64,000 nucleotides of DNA, taken from positions 1-64,000 of the forward strand of contig CAYLVY010000001.1 of the NCBI GenBank assembly GCA_964387205.1. Direction: 5' to 3'. The first letter of the stretch is position 1. Each line of letters opens with the position of its first letter. Of this stretch, positions 18,340 through 26,259 are shown in pieces. The position numbers were made by a program, and so were the translations under genes. The notes below the pieces were generated by a model. The model searched no databases, was not told where the DNA came from, and saw only the letters and a program-made list of their open reading frames with translations. The DNA is from CAIVAT01 sp964387205 (GTDB lineage: Bacteria; Bacteroidota; Bacteroidia; Bacteroidales; FEN-979).

Positions 18340-19563
18340 ATGATGACCTTCAACCCGGAGCAGGTGCGGGCGGATTTTCCGATTCTGCACCAACAGATCT
18401 ACAAACGGCCGCTGATCTATTTCGACAATGCCGCCTCCACCCAGAAACCCCGTCAGGTGATCGACGCGATCCGGGATTATTATGAGAACGACAACTGTAA
18501 TATTCACCGCGGGGTTCACTACCTGAGTGTCAAGGCGACAGAAGCTTATGAAGAGACCCGCCGGGAAGTCAAACAGTTCATCAATGCAAGGCATACCCAT
18601 GAAATCATCTTTACTAAAGGAGCCACGGAGTCGCTCAACCTGGCGGCATCATCTTTCGGGAAAAGGTATATTCATGAGGGGGATGAGGTGATCACCACTA
18701 TCATGGAACATCATTCTAATTTTGTTCCATGGCAGCAGATGTGCGTAGAGCGTGGGGCAAAACTGAAAGTACTGAGGATCAATGAGGCCGGAGAACTGGA
18801 TATGGAATCCTTCAGGAGTGCCATCTCCGGAAAGACGAAACTGGTCGCGATCACCCACGTTTCCAATGTTTTAGGGACGATCAATCCCGTTCGGGAGATC
18901 TGCCGGATAGCTCATGAACATGAGGTGCCTGTTTTGCTGGACGGTGCCCAGGGGGTATCTCATCTGCCGGTGGATGTGCAGGAGATTGACTGCGATTTCT
19001 ACTGTTTTTCAGGTCATAAGATGTACGCCCCGATGGGTATCGGTATTTTTTACGGAAAGGAGAAATACTTAGAGGAGTTACCGCCATGGCAGATGGGCGG
19101 AGAGATGATCAAAGAGGTTCATGTGGAACACACCACTTTCAATGATCTTCCTTTCAGGTTTGAAGCCGGAACGCCAAACGTGGAAGGGGTGGCAGGGTTA
19201 CGTGCCGCGATCAGATACCTTACCCGTCTTGGAATGGACCGGATCGCAGCCTATGAAGAGCAGTTGTTGCACTATGCCTCCGAAAAGCTTTCCGCCATTT
19301 CCGGGATCCGGTTTTATGGTACAGCAGCGCAGAAAGCGAGCCTGATCTCTTTTCTCCCCGGCGATATCCATCCCTATGATGCCGGCATGATCATCGACAA
19401 GATGGGTATCGCAGTCCGGACAGGCCACCATTGCGCCATGCCCCTGATGGATCATCTCAAGATCCCCGGGACTGTTCGCGCCTCATTCTCTTTTTACAAT
19501 ACCATGGAAGAGGTGGACGAACTGGTCAAAGCCGTGAAAAAGGTTAAAGAGATGCTGGGTTAG
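18340..19563 (+). CDS. sufS: Cysteine desulfurase SufS
   Basis: SufS is a PLP-dependent enzyme taking sulfur from cysteine for the SufBCD scaffold. The 407 residues fit group II desulfurases. Visible features are YFDNAASTQKP, the NIHRGVHYLS motif, EHHSNFVPWQ, the PLP lysine K227 in FSGHKMYAPMG and the persulfide cysteine C365 in RTGHHCAMP. The start may be either of two adjacent ATGs (18340 or 18343). It has its own promoter and is split from sufBCD by the M16 peptidase gene. No SufE or SufU partner is seen in the window. Confidence 0.96.
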   Translation: MMTFNPEQVRADFPILHQQIYKRPLIYFDNAASTQKPRQVIDAIRDYYENDNCNIHRGVHYLSVKATEAYEETRREVKQFINARHTHEIIFTKGATESLNLAASSFGKRYIHEGDEVITTIMEHHSNFVPWQQMCVERGAKLKVLRINEAGELDMESFRSAISGKTKLVAITHVSNVLGTINPVREICRIAHEHEVPVLLDGAQGVSHLPVDVQEIDCDFYCFSGHKMYAPMGIGIFYGKEKYLEELPPWQMGGEMIKEVHVEHTTFNDLPFRFEAGTPNVEGVAGLRAAIRYLTRLGMDRIAAYEEQLLHYASEKLSAISGIRFYGTAAQKASLISFLPGDIHPYDAGMIIDKMGIAVRTGHHCAMPLMDHLKIPGTVRASFSFYNTMEEVDELVKAVKKVKEMLG

Positions 19564-19609
19564 AGTGAGCAGCCTCTTTTTCCCACGATTTAGCCCGGAA
19601 GCCGGTTAC

Positions 19610-20050
19610 TTACTTGTGTTGCTCAGTCGGAAAACTGACCATCCAGCCGACACCGAATTTGTCGGTGAACATTCCGTAGTAATCTCCCCAGAAGGTGTTT
19701 TGCATGGGCATGATCACCGTGCCTCCGGCCGAGAGGCCATTGAATAACCGGTCAGCCTCCTCCTTTGAACCGGTATTGAGGGATATGGAAAAATTATTTC
19801 CCGGCCTGAAGGCAGGCGCCCACTCGCCACCGGTATCGCTTCCCATCAGAATGGTACCTCCGCCAACGGGTAATGAAATATGCATGATCATATCTTCCAT
19901 CTCCTTTGGAAGGGGAGGCGCCCCTTCATGAGGAGGCATATCCCTGAAACGACCTACATAGGGAAATTCCCCTCCCAGAACAGAACGGTAAAACAGGAAA
20001 GCTTCGTAGCAATTCCCGTCAAAATTGAGATAAATATTGGCTGTTGTCAT
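19610..20050 (-). CDS. VOC-superfamily PhnB-like protein
   Basis: The 146 residues have the PhnB/glyoxalase-like fold: YLNFDGNCYEAFLFYRSVLGG at the N-terminus, MHISLPVGGGTILMGSD in the middle, and FWGDYYGMFTDKFGVGWM at the C-terminus. These proteins are small cytosolic VOC-fold members with poorly known substrates. The start at 20050 is chosen because a perfect Bacteroidota promoter (TTTG, 20 bases, TATCTTTG at 20109-20078) lies just upstream. An earlier ATG at 20089 would lie within that promoter. It stands alone, convergent with sufS. Confidence 0.88.
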   Translation of the reverse strand: MTTANIYLNFDGNCYEAFLFYRSVLGGEFPYVGRFRDMPPHEGAPPLPKEMEDMIMHISLPVGGGTILMGSDTGGEWAPAFRPGNNFSISLNTGSKEEADRLFNGLSAGGTVIMPMQNTFWGDYYGMFTDKFGVGWMVSFPTEQHK

Positions 20051-20077
20051 CGGACCTGGTGATTTGATTTTCTCCGC

Positions 20078-20109
20078 CAAAGATAGCATTTTTCCCTGAC
20101 CTCATCAAA
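20078..20109 (-). promoter_or_regulatory. Consensus Bacteroidota promoter of the PhnB-like gene
   Basis: On the minus strand: TTTG (20109-20106), a spacer of exactly 20 bases, then TATCTTTG (20085-20078). This is the best match to the -33/-7 consensus in the window. It fixes the start at 20050. Confidence 0.75.
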
Positions 20110-20181
20110 TAACATGGCCTGAACGATTCTATCGGAAGCGGACGATTTTATTTTTTCTGATCGTAAAACATGGGACCTTTG

Positions 20182-21096
20182 TCACCCTCCCGTGGTAACC
20201 GGGAGCCCTACCCGTCGGAAGATCTCCGCAGCGCGGGCGATGGCCCGGGCTGTTGGTTCCTCAAAACCGGTCATCATTTCCTCCTCGCCGAGTTTCTGAT
20301 ACTTCTGCACAGCAATGGCATGAAAGGGTAGCAAACTGACCTCTTCGACCGGATGCGGCAGGGTGGTCAGAAAGTGTGCCGTAGCGCTGATGTTTTCTTC
20401 GTCGTCGTTGATTCCTCCGATGAGCGGGATCCGGATATGGATCGCACTGCGCCTGCGGGAAAGCAGTTTAAGGTTATCAAGGATGGTACGGTTGGAGACA
20501 CCGGTCCACCGGCGGTGCAGATCCTCATTCATGATTTTCAGGTCATAAAGAAAAAGATCGGTAACCGCAGCCACTTCGTTCAAAATGGCCGGAGATACAT
20601 TTCCCGCGGTATCAACAGCCCGGTGAATCCCTTTCAAACCGCATTCTTTCAGCATTTCCAGCAAGAACGCATGTTGCAGCAGGGGTTCGCCACCGGAAAA
20701 AGTCACACCGCCACCCGATTCATCATACAATATCCTGTCTTTCAGTATGGTTGTAATTACTTCTTGTGTGGTGTAAACCTGACCTGCCATGAGAGAGGCA
20801 CCGGCAGGGCACACCCGGGCGCAGGTGCCGCATTGCCGGCAAAGTTCCTTGCCGGTTTTCGGTTTGCCATCGGTCATGGTGATGGCTTTCGAAGGACAGT
20901 GGAAGAAGCAGGTGCCACAGCCAATGCATCTGGAAGCAGTAAACATCTTCACGGGTAACGGAGAGATCCCTTCCGGGTTATGACACCAGGAACAATGCAG
21001 GTTACAGCCCTTAAAAAACAGCGTGGAACGGATTCCGGGCCCGTCGTTGATGGCATATCGCCTTATATCGAAAAGTATTCCCCGGGGCATGGCCAT
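20182..21096 (-). CDS. Glycyl-radical enzyme activating protein (radical SAM)
   Basis: This is a 304-residue activase that installs the glycyl radical on the enzyme encoded just upstream. With the start at 21096, the radical SAM cluster ligands are C31, C35 and C38 (CNLHCSWC). An inserted two-cluster ferredoxin domain follows: C57, C60, C63, C67 (CIGCGTCFFHC) and C86, C89, C92, C96 (CRQCGTCARVC). GGGVTFSGGEPLLQ is also present. The extra ferredoxin domain is typical of activases for dehydratase-type glycyl-radical enzymes. A longer reading from 21168 would overlap the enzyme gene; the chosen start leaves a 13-base gap. It is oxygen-sensitive by nature. Confidence 0.92.
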   Translation of the reverse strand: MAMPRGILFDIRRYAINDGPGIRSTLFFKGCNLHCSWCHNPEGISPLPVKMFTASRCIGCGTCFFHCPSKAITMTDGKPKTGKELCRQCGTCARVCPAGASLMAGQVYTTQEVITTILKDRILYDESGGGVTFSGGEPLLQHAFLLEMLKECGLKGIHRAVDTAGNVSPAILNEVAAVTDLFLYDLKIMNEDLHRRWTGVSNRTILDNLKLLSRRRSAIHIRIPLIGGINDDEENISATAHFLTTLPHPVEEVSLLPFHAIAVQKYQKLGEEEMMTGFEEPTARAIARAAEIFRRVGLPVTTGG

Positions 21097-21109
21097 GTTC
21101 AGGAGGCTG

Positions 21110-23476
21110 TCAGGCCTGGAGCTGCTCGTGTTCGGTCCTTTCAATGATTTCACGCTGAAGATCGGCATTCATGTCGTTGAAGTAATCGCTGTAACCGGCC
21201 ATCCTGACCATCAGGTCACGATAATCTTCCGGGCGTTCCTGGGCAGCCAGGAGGGTAGCGGTATCCACGATGTTGAACTGGACATGGTGTCCCCCCATGG
21301 CGAAATAACTCCGGATCAATTGGCCGAGTTTCCGGCGGTCTTTTTCCCGTTGTAAAAGGGAAGGAAGAAAGCGCAGGTTGAGCAGTGTCCCTCCGGATTT
21401 TTCCTGGTCAAGCCGGCCGAGCGACCGGATGACAGCAGCCGGGCCATGGGTATCGGCACCGTGGGAAGGCGACGTGCCATCGGAGATGGGCCGTCCGGAC
21501 AACCGTCCGTTCGGGGTGGCGCCCAATACTTTACCGAAATAGATATGACAGGTGGTCGAGAGCATATTAAGGTGGTAAACACCTCCGCGGATGTTCGGTT
21601 TTCCGTCGATGGCCGTTACAAGGTCATTATAGATCCGCACGGCGAGGTCATCCGCGAAATCGTCGTCATTTCCAAAAAACGGGGTACGGTTGATGATGGT
21701 CTGACGCATCAACTCCTGATCCCTGAAATCGTTACTCAATGCCTCAGTCAATTCTTCCAGGCTCCAGCGGTGCTCTTCATATACATGCCGGCGGACAGCG
21801 CTCATCGAATCGGTCACCGTGGCCAGTCCGCAACACTGGATATAACTGGTATTGTATCGTGCCCCGCCGTCATAATAATCCTTTCCTTTTGCAATGCAAT
21901 CATCAATGACGACCGACAGGAAAGGTGCCGGCGCATACCTGGCAAACATGCGGTCGATATAGTTACTGACCCTGATTTTCTGATCGATGACAAAGTGAAG
22001 CTGATTCAGAAAAGCCTGGTAAAGCATTTCAAAATCTGTGAAACCGGAAGGATGGCCGGTTTCGGGCCCGGCTTTCTTGCCGGTGAGAGGGTCCGTTCCG
22101 TTGTGAAGGGTGATCTCTAATATTTTGGGGACATTCAGATAACCGGTGAGCAGGTAGGCTTCCTTGCCAAAGGCCCCGGTTTCAATACACCCGCTGCATC
22201 CGCCTTCCCTGGCATCGGTCTGCGATTTGCCCTGCCGGGTCATTTGCCGGATGTAGAGATCGGGATTAAAGACTGACGGATAGCCGTGACCCTGACGAAT
22301 GACGTCGATGGCGGCGTGGAGAAACTCATCAGGAGTTTCCCGGCTGATGTGTACCGAATTCCCCGGCTGAAGTATATGGAGTTCACCGATGATTTCCAGC
22401 ATCAGGTACGAAACCTCGCTCACGCCGCATTGACCTCCGGGGGTAACGCCGCCGATGTTGATATTGGTGAAATCGTTATATGTACCGCTTTCGCGTGCGG
22501 TAATCCCTACTTTGGGCGGGGCGGGGTGGTTGTTTACCTTGATCCAGAAACAGCATAAAAGTTCTTTGGCCTGGTCACGGGTAAGTGTGCCATCGGTTAT
22601 TCCTTTTTCATAGAAGGGGGTGAGGTGCTGGTCGAAATGGCCCGGGTTCATGGCATCCCAGCCGTTGAGTTCGGTGATGGTTCCCAGATGGATGAACCAA
22701 TACATCTGTATGGCTTCATGAAAATCGCGGGGGGCATTCGCCGGGACGTACCGGCAAACCCCGGCTATTTTCAGCAACTCATCGCGTCGGGCCTTGTCGG
22801 ATTCTTTTTCAGCCAGGTTTTCGGCCAGGACGGCATGCCGTTCGGCAAAGATGATGGCAGCCTCGCAGGAGAGTTCCATCGCTTTCCACTCTTCCGCTTT
22901 ATCGGTGGCTTCCGGGTCGTGCAGGTAGTCAAGGGATTCGGTCCGGTTGCGGATTTCCCTCATGAAGTCCCTCAACCCACTGCGGTAGATCTTCCCGTCG
23001 AGGGCAGTGTGTCCGGGGGCACGCTGTTCCATGAATTCGGTGAAAAGTCCGGCTTCATAGGCGGCTTTCCATGCCTGCGGCACATGGGAGAAGATCCTTT
23101 CCCGCTGGCTCCTCCCTTGCCAGTAAGGAATAACCTCCCTGGCATAGGTATCGATATCTTCGGGGGAGATCGTGTACCGCTGCATTTCGCGGGTATTGAG
23201 AATCCGGAGATCTTCCACGGTATGGCAGGTAAGTTCCGGAAAAGTGGGAACCACTTTCGGTGCAGGCCCGCGCTCTCCGACTATCAACTCTCCTTCGCCT
23301 ATGTATATGGTTTTTCTTTTGCAATGATCCAGAAAGGTAAGGGCACGAAGGACGGGAATGCTATATTTCCCGTAATTCTCCTGATAGAACTGCGTTTCGT
23401 GCAGGGCACGTTCAATGGAAAGAGAGGGTTGGGTCTCTACCGATTGCTGCCTGAGTTTTCTGATCCTGTCGTTCAT
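21110..23476 (-). CDS. hypD: Glycyl-radical trans-4-hydroxy-L-proline dehydratase
   Basis: It is predicted to dehydrate trans-4-hydroxy-L-proline to pyrroline-5-carboxylate. With the start at 23476 it has 788 residues, close to known HypD, and aligns from the MNDRIRKLRQQS opening; 23572 would add 32 residues. The active-site residues I remember for Clostridioides difficile HypD map with one constant offset of 4: H156, D274, S330, D335, F336, C430, E432 (GCSGCIETGAFGKEAY), Y446 and T641. The glycyl loop VRMAGYSDYF places the radical Gly at 761. FTEFMEQRAPGHT and KDYYDGGARYNTSYIQ also match. Its activase follows 13 bases downstream. No proC is in the window. Confidence 0.9.
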   Translation of the reverse strand: MNDRIRKLRQQSVETQPSLSIERALHETQFYQENYGKYSIPVLRALTFLDHCKRKTIYIGEGELIVGERGPAPKVVPTFPELTCHTVEDLRILNTREMQRYTISPEDIDTYAREVIPYWQGRSQRERIFSHVPQAWKAAYEAGLFTEFMEQRAPGHTALDGKIYRSGLRDFMREIRNRTESLDYLHDPEATDKAEEWKAMELSCEAAIIFAERHAVLAENLAEKESDKARRDELLKIAGVCRYVPANAPRDFHEAIQMYWFIHLGTITELNGWDAMNPGHFDQHLTPFYEKGITDGTLTRDQAKELLCCFWIKVNNHPAPPKVGITARESGTYNDFTNINIGGVTPGGQCGVSEVSYLMLEIIGELHILQPGNSVHISRETPDEFLHAAIDVIRQGHGYPSVFNPDLYIRQMTRQGKSQTDAREGGCSGCIETGAFGKEAYLLTGYLNVPKILEITLHNGTDPLTGKKAGPETGHPSGFTDFEMLYQAFLNQLHFVIDQKIRVSNYIDRMFARYAPAPFLSVVIDDCIAKGKDYYDGGARYNTSYIQCCGLATVTDSMSAVRRHVYEEHRWSLEELTEALSNDFRDQELMRQTIINRTPFFGNDDDFADDLAVRIYNDLVTAIDGKPNIRGGVYHLNMLSTTCHIYFGKVLGATPNGRLSGRPISDGTSPSHGADTHGPAAVIRSLGRLDQEKSGGTLLNLRFLPSLLQREKDRRKLGQLIRSYFAMGGHHVQFNIVDTATLLAAQERPEDYRDLMVRMAGYSDYFNDMNADLQREIIERTEHEQLQA

Positions 23477-23621
23477 ACCGGGTGGCACAGCACCGGATGA
23501 AAGCGCGAAATTGCTTTCAGAATGGGCAGGCCGTTCTGGTTCGGCGGTATGTATGATGATCGTTTCAAACATGTTGACGGGAAAAAAGTTATGGGAGTGA
23601 AATAAATGTTAAGAATCTGTA

Positions 23622-23629
23622 TATCTTTG
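23622..23629 (+). promoter_or_regulatory. Promoter -7 element of the hybrid kinase gene
   Basis: TATCTTTG matches TAnnTTTG exactly in the region between hypD and the kinase. Its position argues that the upstream ATG at 23606 is not used, and that translation starts downstream at 23747. Confidence 0.55.
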
Positions 23630-23746
23630 CGCTTTGCATGGGTTACAGAAAGCAAAGGTCTGACCGGCAAAGATAACATAAAACCAACTACCTCCTTACC
23701 TAGCTATTATTCTGACCGAAGAGCGCAAATATTGAAAAATCAGCAG

Positions 23747-26200
23747 ATGGGGCCGTTTTTTTCATTTGATCCTGCTTCCGGGGATGGTACCCCTGCAGCA
23801 GAGGAAGCAGCACTGTTGCTTGATATTATCGAGCACAGCAGCAATGAGTTCTATATTTTTGATTCGGATGACCTTCAGATCGGCTATGCCAACGCAAGGG
23901 CACGTCAGAATCTCCGGTTTTACGGAAATGACTGGACGCCAAAGCTGGTAACGGCTGTTTTCCCGGAACTGTCAGCATCCTCCGTGAAAAAAATTATGAA
24001 TGAACTCGGTGACCTGCCCGGTGATTTCGTGAAGACTGAAACGGTTTGCCAGAGGAGTGATGATAGCCGGTATCCGGTTGACCTGATCCTCCAGAAGTTC
24101 TCTTACCATGGGATGATCATCTATCTGGCAAGGGTACAGGATATTACGCAGCGCAAACTGGCTGAAAAGATTTTGCGCCAGCGGGAAGAGGATTTTCGTC
24201 TCCTCTTTGAAAATGATATTACCGCCAATTATATTTCTACCCCCGAAGGCAGGCTTCTGCGCTGTAATCCTTCGTTTTTTAACATGCTCGGTTACGAAAG
24301 CGAAGCAGAAATGATGGGCATGGAAATGGTGAAGCTCTACCCTGCCCCCATGGACAGGGATAAGTTCCTGAACGATCTGACCAGGAGCGGAAAACTCGAA
24401 AACAGCGAGTTGGACATGGTGAAGAAAGACGGGACTGTCATCCGCTGTATCGAGAATGTTTCCGGGATTTTTGATAAACATGGAAAACTGGTCAAGTTCC
24501 AGGGTTACATGTTTGACATTACGGAACAGAAACGGGCTGAAATTCAGCATCAGATCCAATATGCCATTTCACGCGCCATCGTGACAAGCCAGTCGCTGGA
24601 AGCGTTACTGGAGGTGATCCGCGAACAGTTGGATCAATTGATCGATGCCCGCAATTTCTTTCTTGCTCTTTATAATAAAGGGACGGATACTTTAAAACGG
24701 GTGATCTGGAAGGATGAGAAAGAGGAATTTACCGAATGGAAGGCAGATGAATCCATTTCCGGGGTTGTGGTCAAAACAAGGGTTTCCATGTTACTGGAAA
24801 GGGAAGATATCGACAGGCTGATGCAGGAGCGCCATCCCGGTCTTATCGGGGCGCCTGCCCTCTGCTGGATGGGGGTTCCCCTGATCTCCGATGATGAAGT
24901 GATCGGGGCGATGGTGGTGCAAAGTTATACCAATAGGAAAGCCTATACCCGTAAAAGCCTGGAGTTGATGGAGATCATCGCCCAGGAACTCATACTCTAT
25001 ATCAGGCGCGACAAAGCGGAGCAGGAACTGCTTGCTGCCAAGGAGCGTGCCGAGCGCAGCGATGGTCTTAAATCGACATTTCTGGCCAATATGAGCCATG
25101 AAATACGGACCCCGATGAACGCCATCATCGGCTTTGCCGACCTGTTGCTTGACCCGACACTGACTTTGGAGGAGCGGCAGAAGTTTTCCGGAATAATCAA
25201 GTCAAGATCCAAAGATCTGCTTCACCTGATCAGCGATATTCTCGACATCTCCCGTATTGAGTCGGGCAATGCCACGGTGGAAAAAACCATCGTGAACCTG
25301 AATTCCCTGTTGGACGACCTCGAGTTGGTGTCACGGCAAAAGATGGAACGGATGGGCAAGGATCATATTGGTTTACATGTCGAAAAAAACCTGAAATCAG
25401 GATCAGACCTTATTTACAGCGATCCTTATATTTTGCGCCAGATATTTTCCAATCTGATTGATAATTCCCTGAAATATACCCATATGGGGTCCATCACCTT
25501 CGGATACCATCAGCCGGCGGAGGGAAGAATTGACTTTTTTGTAGCCGATACAGGTGTCGGCATTGCCCCTGAGCACCATGCGGAAATTTTCGAGACCTTT
25601 CGACAGGCCAACGCAGCCAGTCATCATAAGCACGGTGGGACCGGACTGGGACTGGCCATTTGTAAAGGGTCGGCAGAGTTGCTTGGAGGGGAGATTGTCA
25701 TAGATTCGGCTGCCGGGAAAGGTACTACGATTGTTTTTTCTCTGCCCTTTGATGGAGGGAATGCAGCCGCGGGATCTGTTCCGTTGAAAGATACAGCGGA
25801 CATTCCTGCGGTTCAGGTGAATGCTTCCGGATATTATTGGTCGGGCCGAAGGATTATTCTCGTGGAGGATGAGGAATCCAATATGGAGTTTCTTAAGATC
25901 ATGCTGCGGCCGACCATGGCGGAATTGATCCCGGTGGAATCAGGAGCAGGGCTGAGGGAACTCTATCCGATGCTGGGGACTGTCGATCTTGTGCTTATGG
26001 ATATTCGCCTTCCGGATGCCAGCGGATGGGAGTTGACCCCGGAGATTAAAAAACTTCATCCCGCCCTGCCGGTCATTGCCCAGACCGCCTTCGCCATGAG
26101 TGGCGACAGGGAGAAAAGTCTGGCAGCCGGTTGCAACGATTACATCGCCAAGCCAATATCACGGGCAGCCTTTCTTGAGATGATCAGCCAGTATCTCTGA
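23747..26200 (+). CDS. Hybrid sensor histidine kinase (PAS-PAS-GAF-HisKA-HATPase-REC)
   Basis: This is an 817-residue cytosolic sensor kinase; no membrane segment is visible. Order: a PAS-like domain (about 25-145), a second PAS (about 150-265: FRLLFENDITANYIS, then GYMFDITEQKRAE), GAF (about 270-420), HisKA with phosphoacceptor H451 in MSHEIRTPMNAIIGF, HATPase (GTGLGLAICKGSAELL) and a C-terminal receiver with D752 in VLMDIRLPD. The start at 23747 sits after the TATCTTTG promoter. It is divergent from hypD, so control of hypD is possible but unproven. No separate DNA-binding partner is adjacent, suggesting a phosphorelay to an unlinked protein. Confidence 0.92.
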   Translation: MGPFFSFDPASGDGTPAAEEAALLLDIIEHSSNEFYIFDSDDLQIGYANARARQNLRFYGNDWTPKLVTAVFPELSASSVKKIMNELGDLPGDFVKTETVCQRSDDSRYPVDLILQKFSYHGMIIYLARVQDITQRKLAEKILRQREEDFRLLFENDITANYISTPEGRLLRCNPSFFNMLGYESEAEMMGMEMVKLYPAPMDRDKFLNDLTRSGKLENSELDMVKKDGTVIRCIENVSGIFDKHGKLVKFQGYMFDITEQKRAEIQHQIQYAISRAIVTSQSLEALLEVIREQLDQLIDARNFFLALYNKGTDTLKRVIWKDEKEEFTEWKADESISGVVVKTRVSMLLEREDIDRLMQERHPGLIGAPALCWMGVPLISDDEVIGAMVVQSYTNRKAYTRKSLELMEIIAQELILYIRRDKAEQELLAAKERAERSDGLKSTFLANMSHEIRTPMNAIIGFADLLLDPTLTLEERQKFSGIIKSRSKDLLHLISDILDISRIESGNATVEKTIVNLNSLLDDLELVSRQKMERMGKDHIGLHVEKNLKSGSDLIYSDPYILRQIFSNLIDNSLKYTHMGSITFGYHQPAEGRIDFFVADTGVGIAPEHHAEIFETFRQANAASHHKHGGTGLGLAICKGSAELLGGEIVIDSAAGKGTTIVFSLPFDGGNAAAGSVPLKDTADIPAVQVNASGYYWSGRRIILVEDEESNMEFLKIMLRPTMAELIPVESGAGLRELYPMLGTVDLVLMDIRLPDASGWELTPEIKKLHPALPVIAQTAFAMSGDREKSLAAGCNDYIAKPISRAAFLEMISQYL

Positions 26201-26233
26201 AGGAACCTGTAAGCGATCGGAAATTTTTTACAC

Positions 26234-26241
26234 TATTTTTG
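26234..26241 (+). promoter_or_regulatory. Promoter -7 element of uvrC
   Basis: TATTTTTG matches TAnnTTTG. It overlaps a potential TTG start at 26239 and so favours GTG at 26260 as the uvrC start. Confidence 0.5.
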
Positions 26242-26259
26242 CAATCTTATCAGCATAAG

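Noticed and set aside
18225..18353. 43-codon N-terminal extension of the M16 peptidase
   Set aside because: It overlaps the sufS promoter and start, and it would bury a clean signal peptide that begins at 18224.
22625..23500. 291-codon open frame opposite hypD
   Set aside because: It lies wholly within the strongly supported hypD frame on the other strand, shows no domain pattern and is an antisense shadow.
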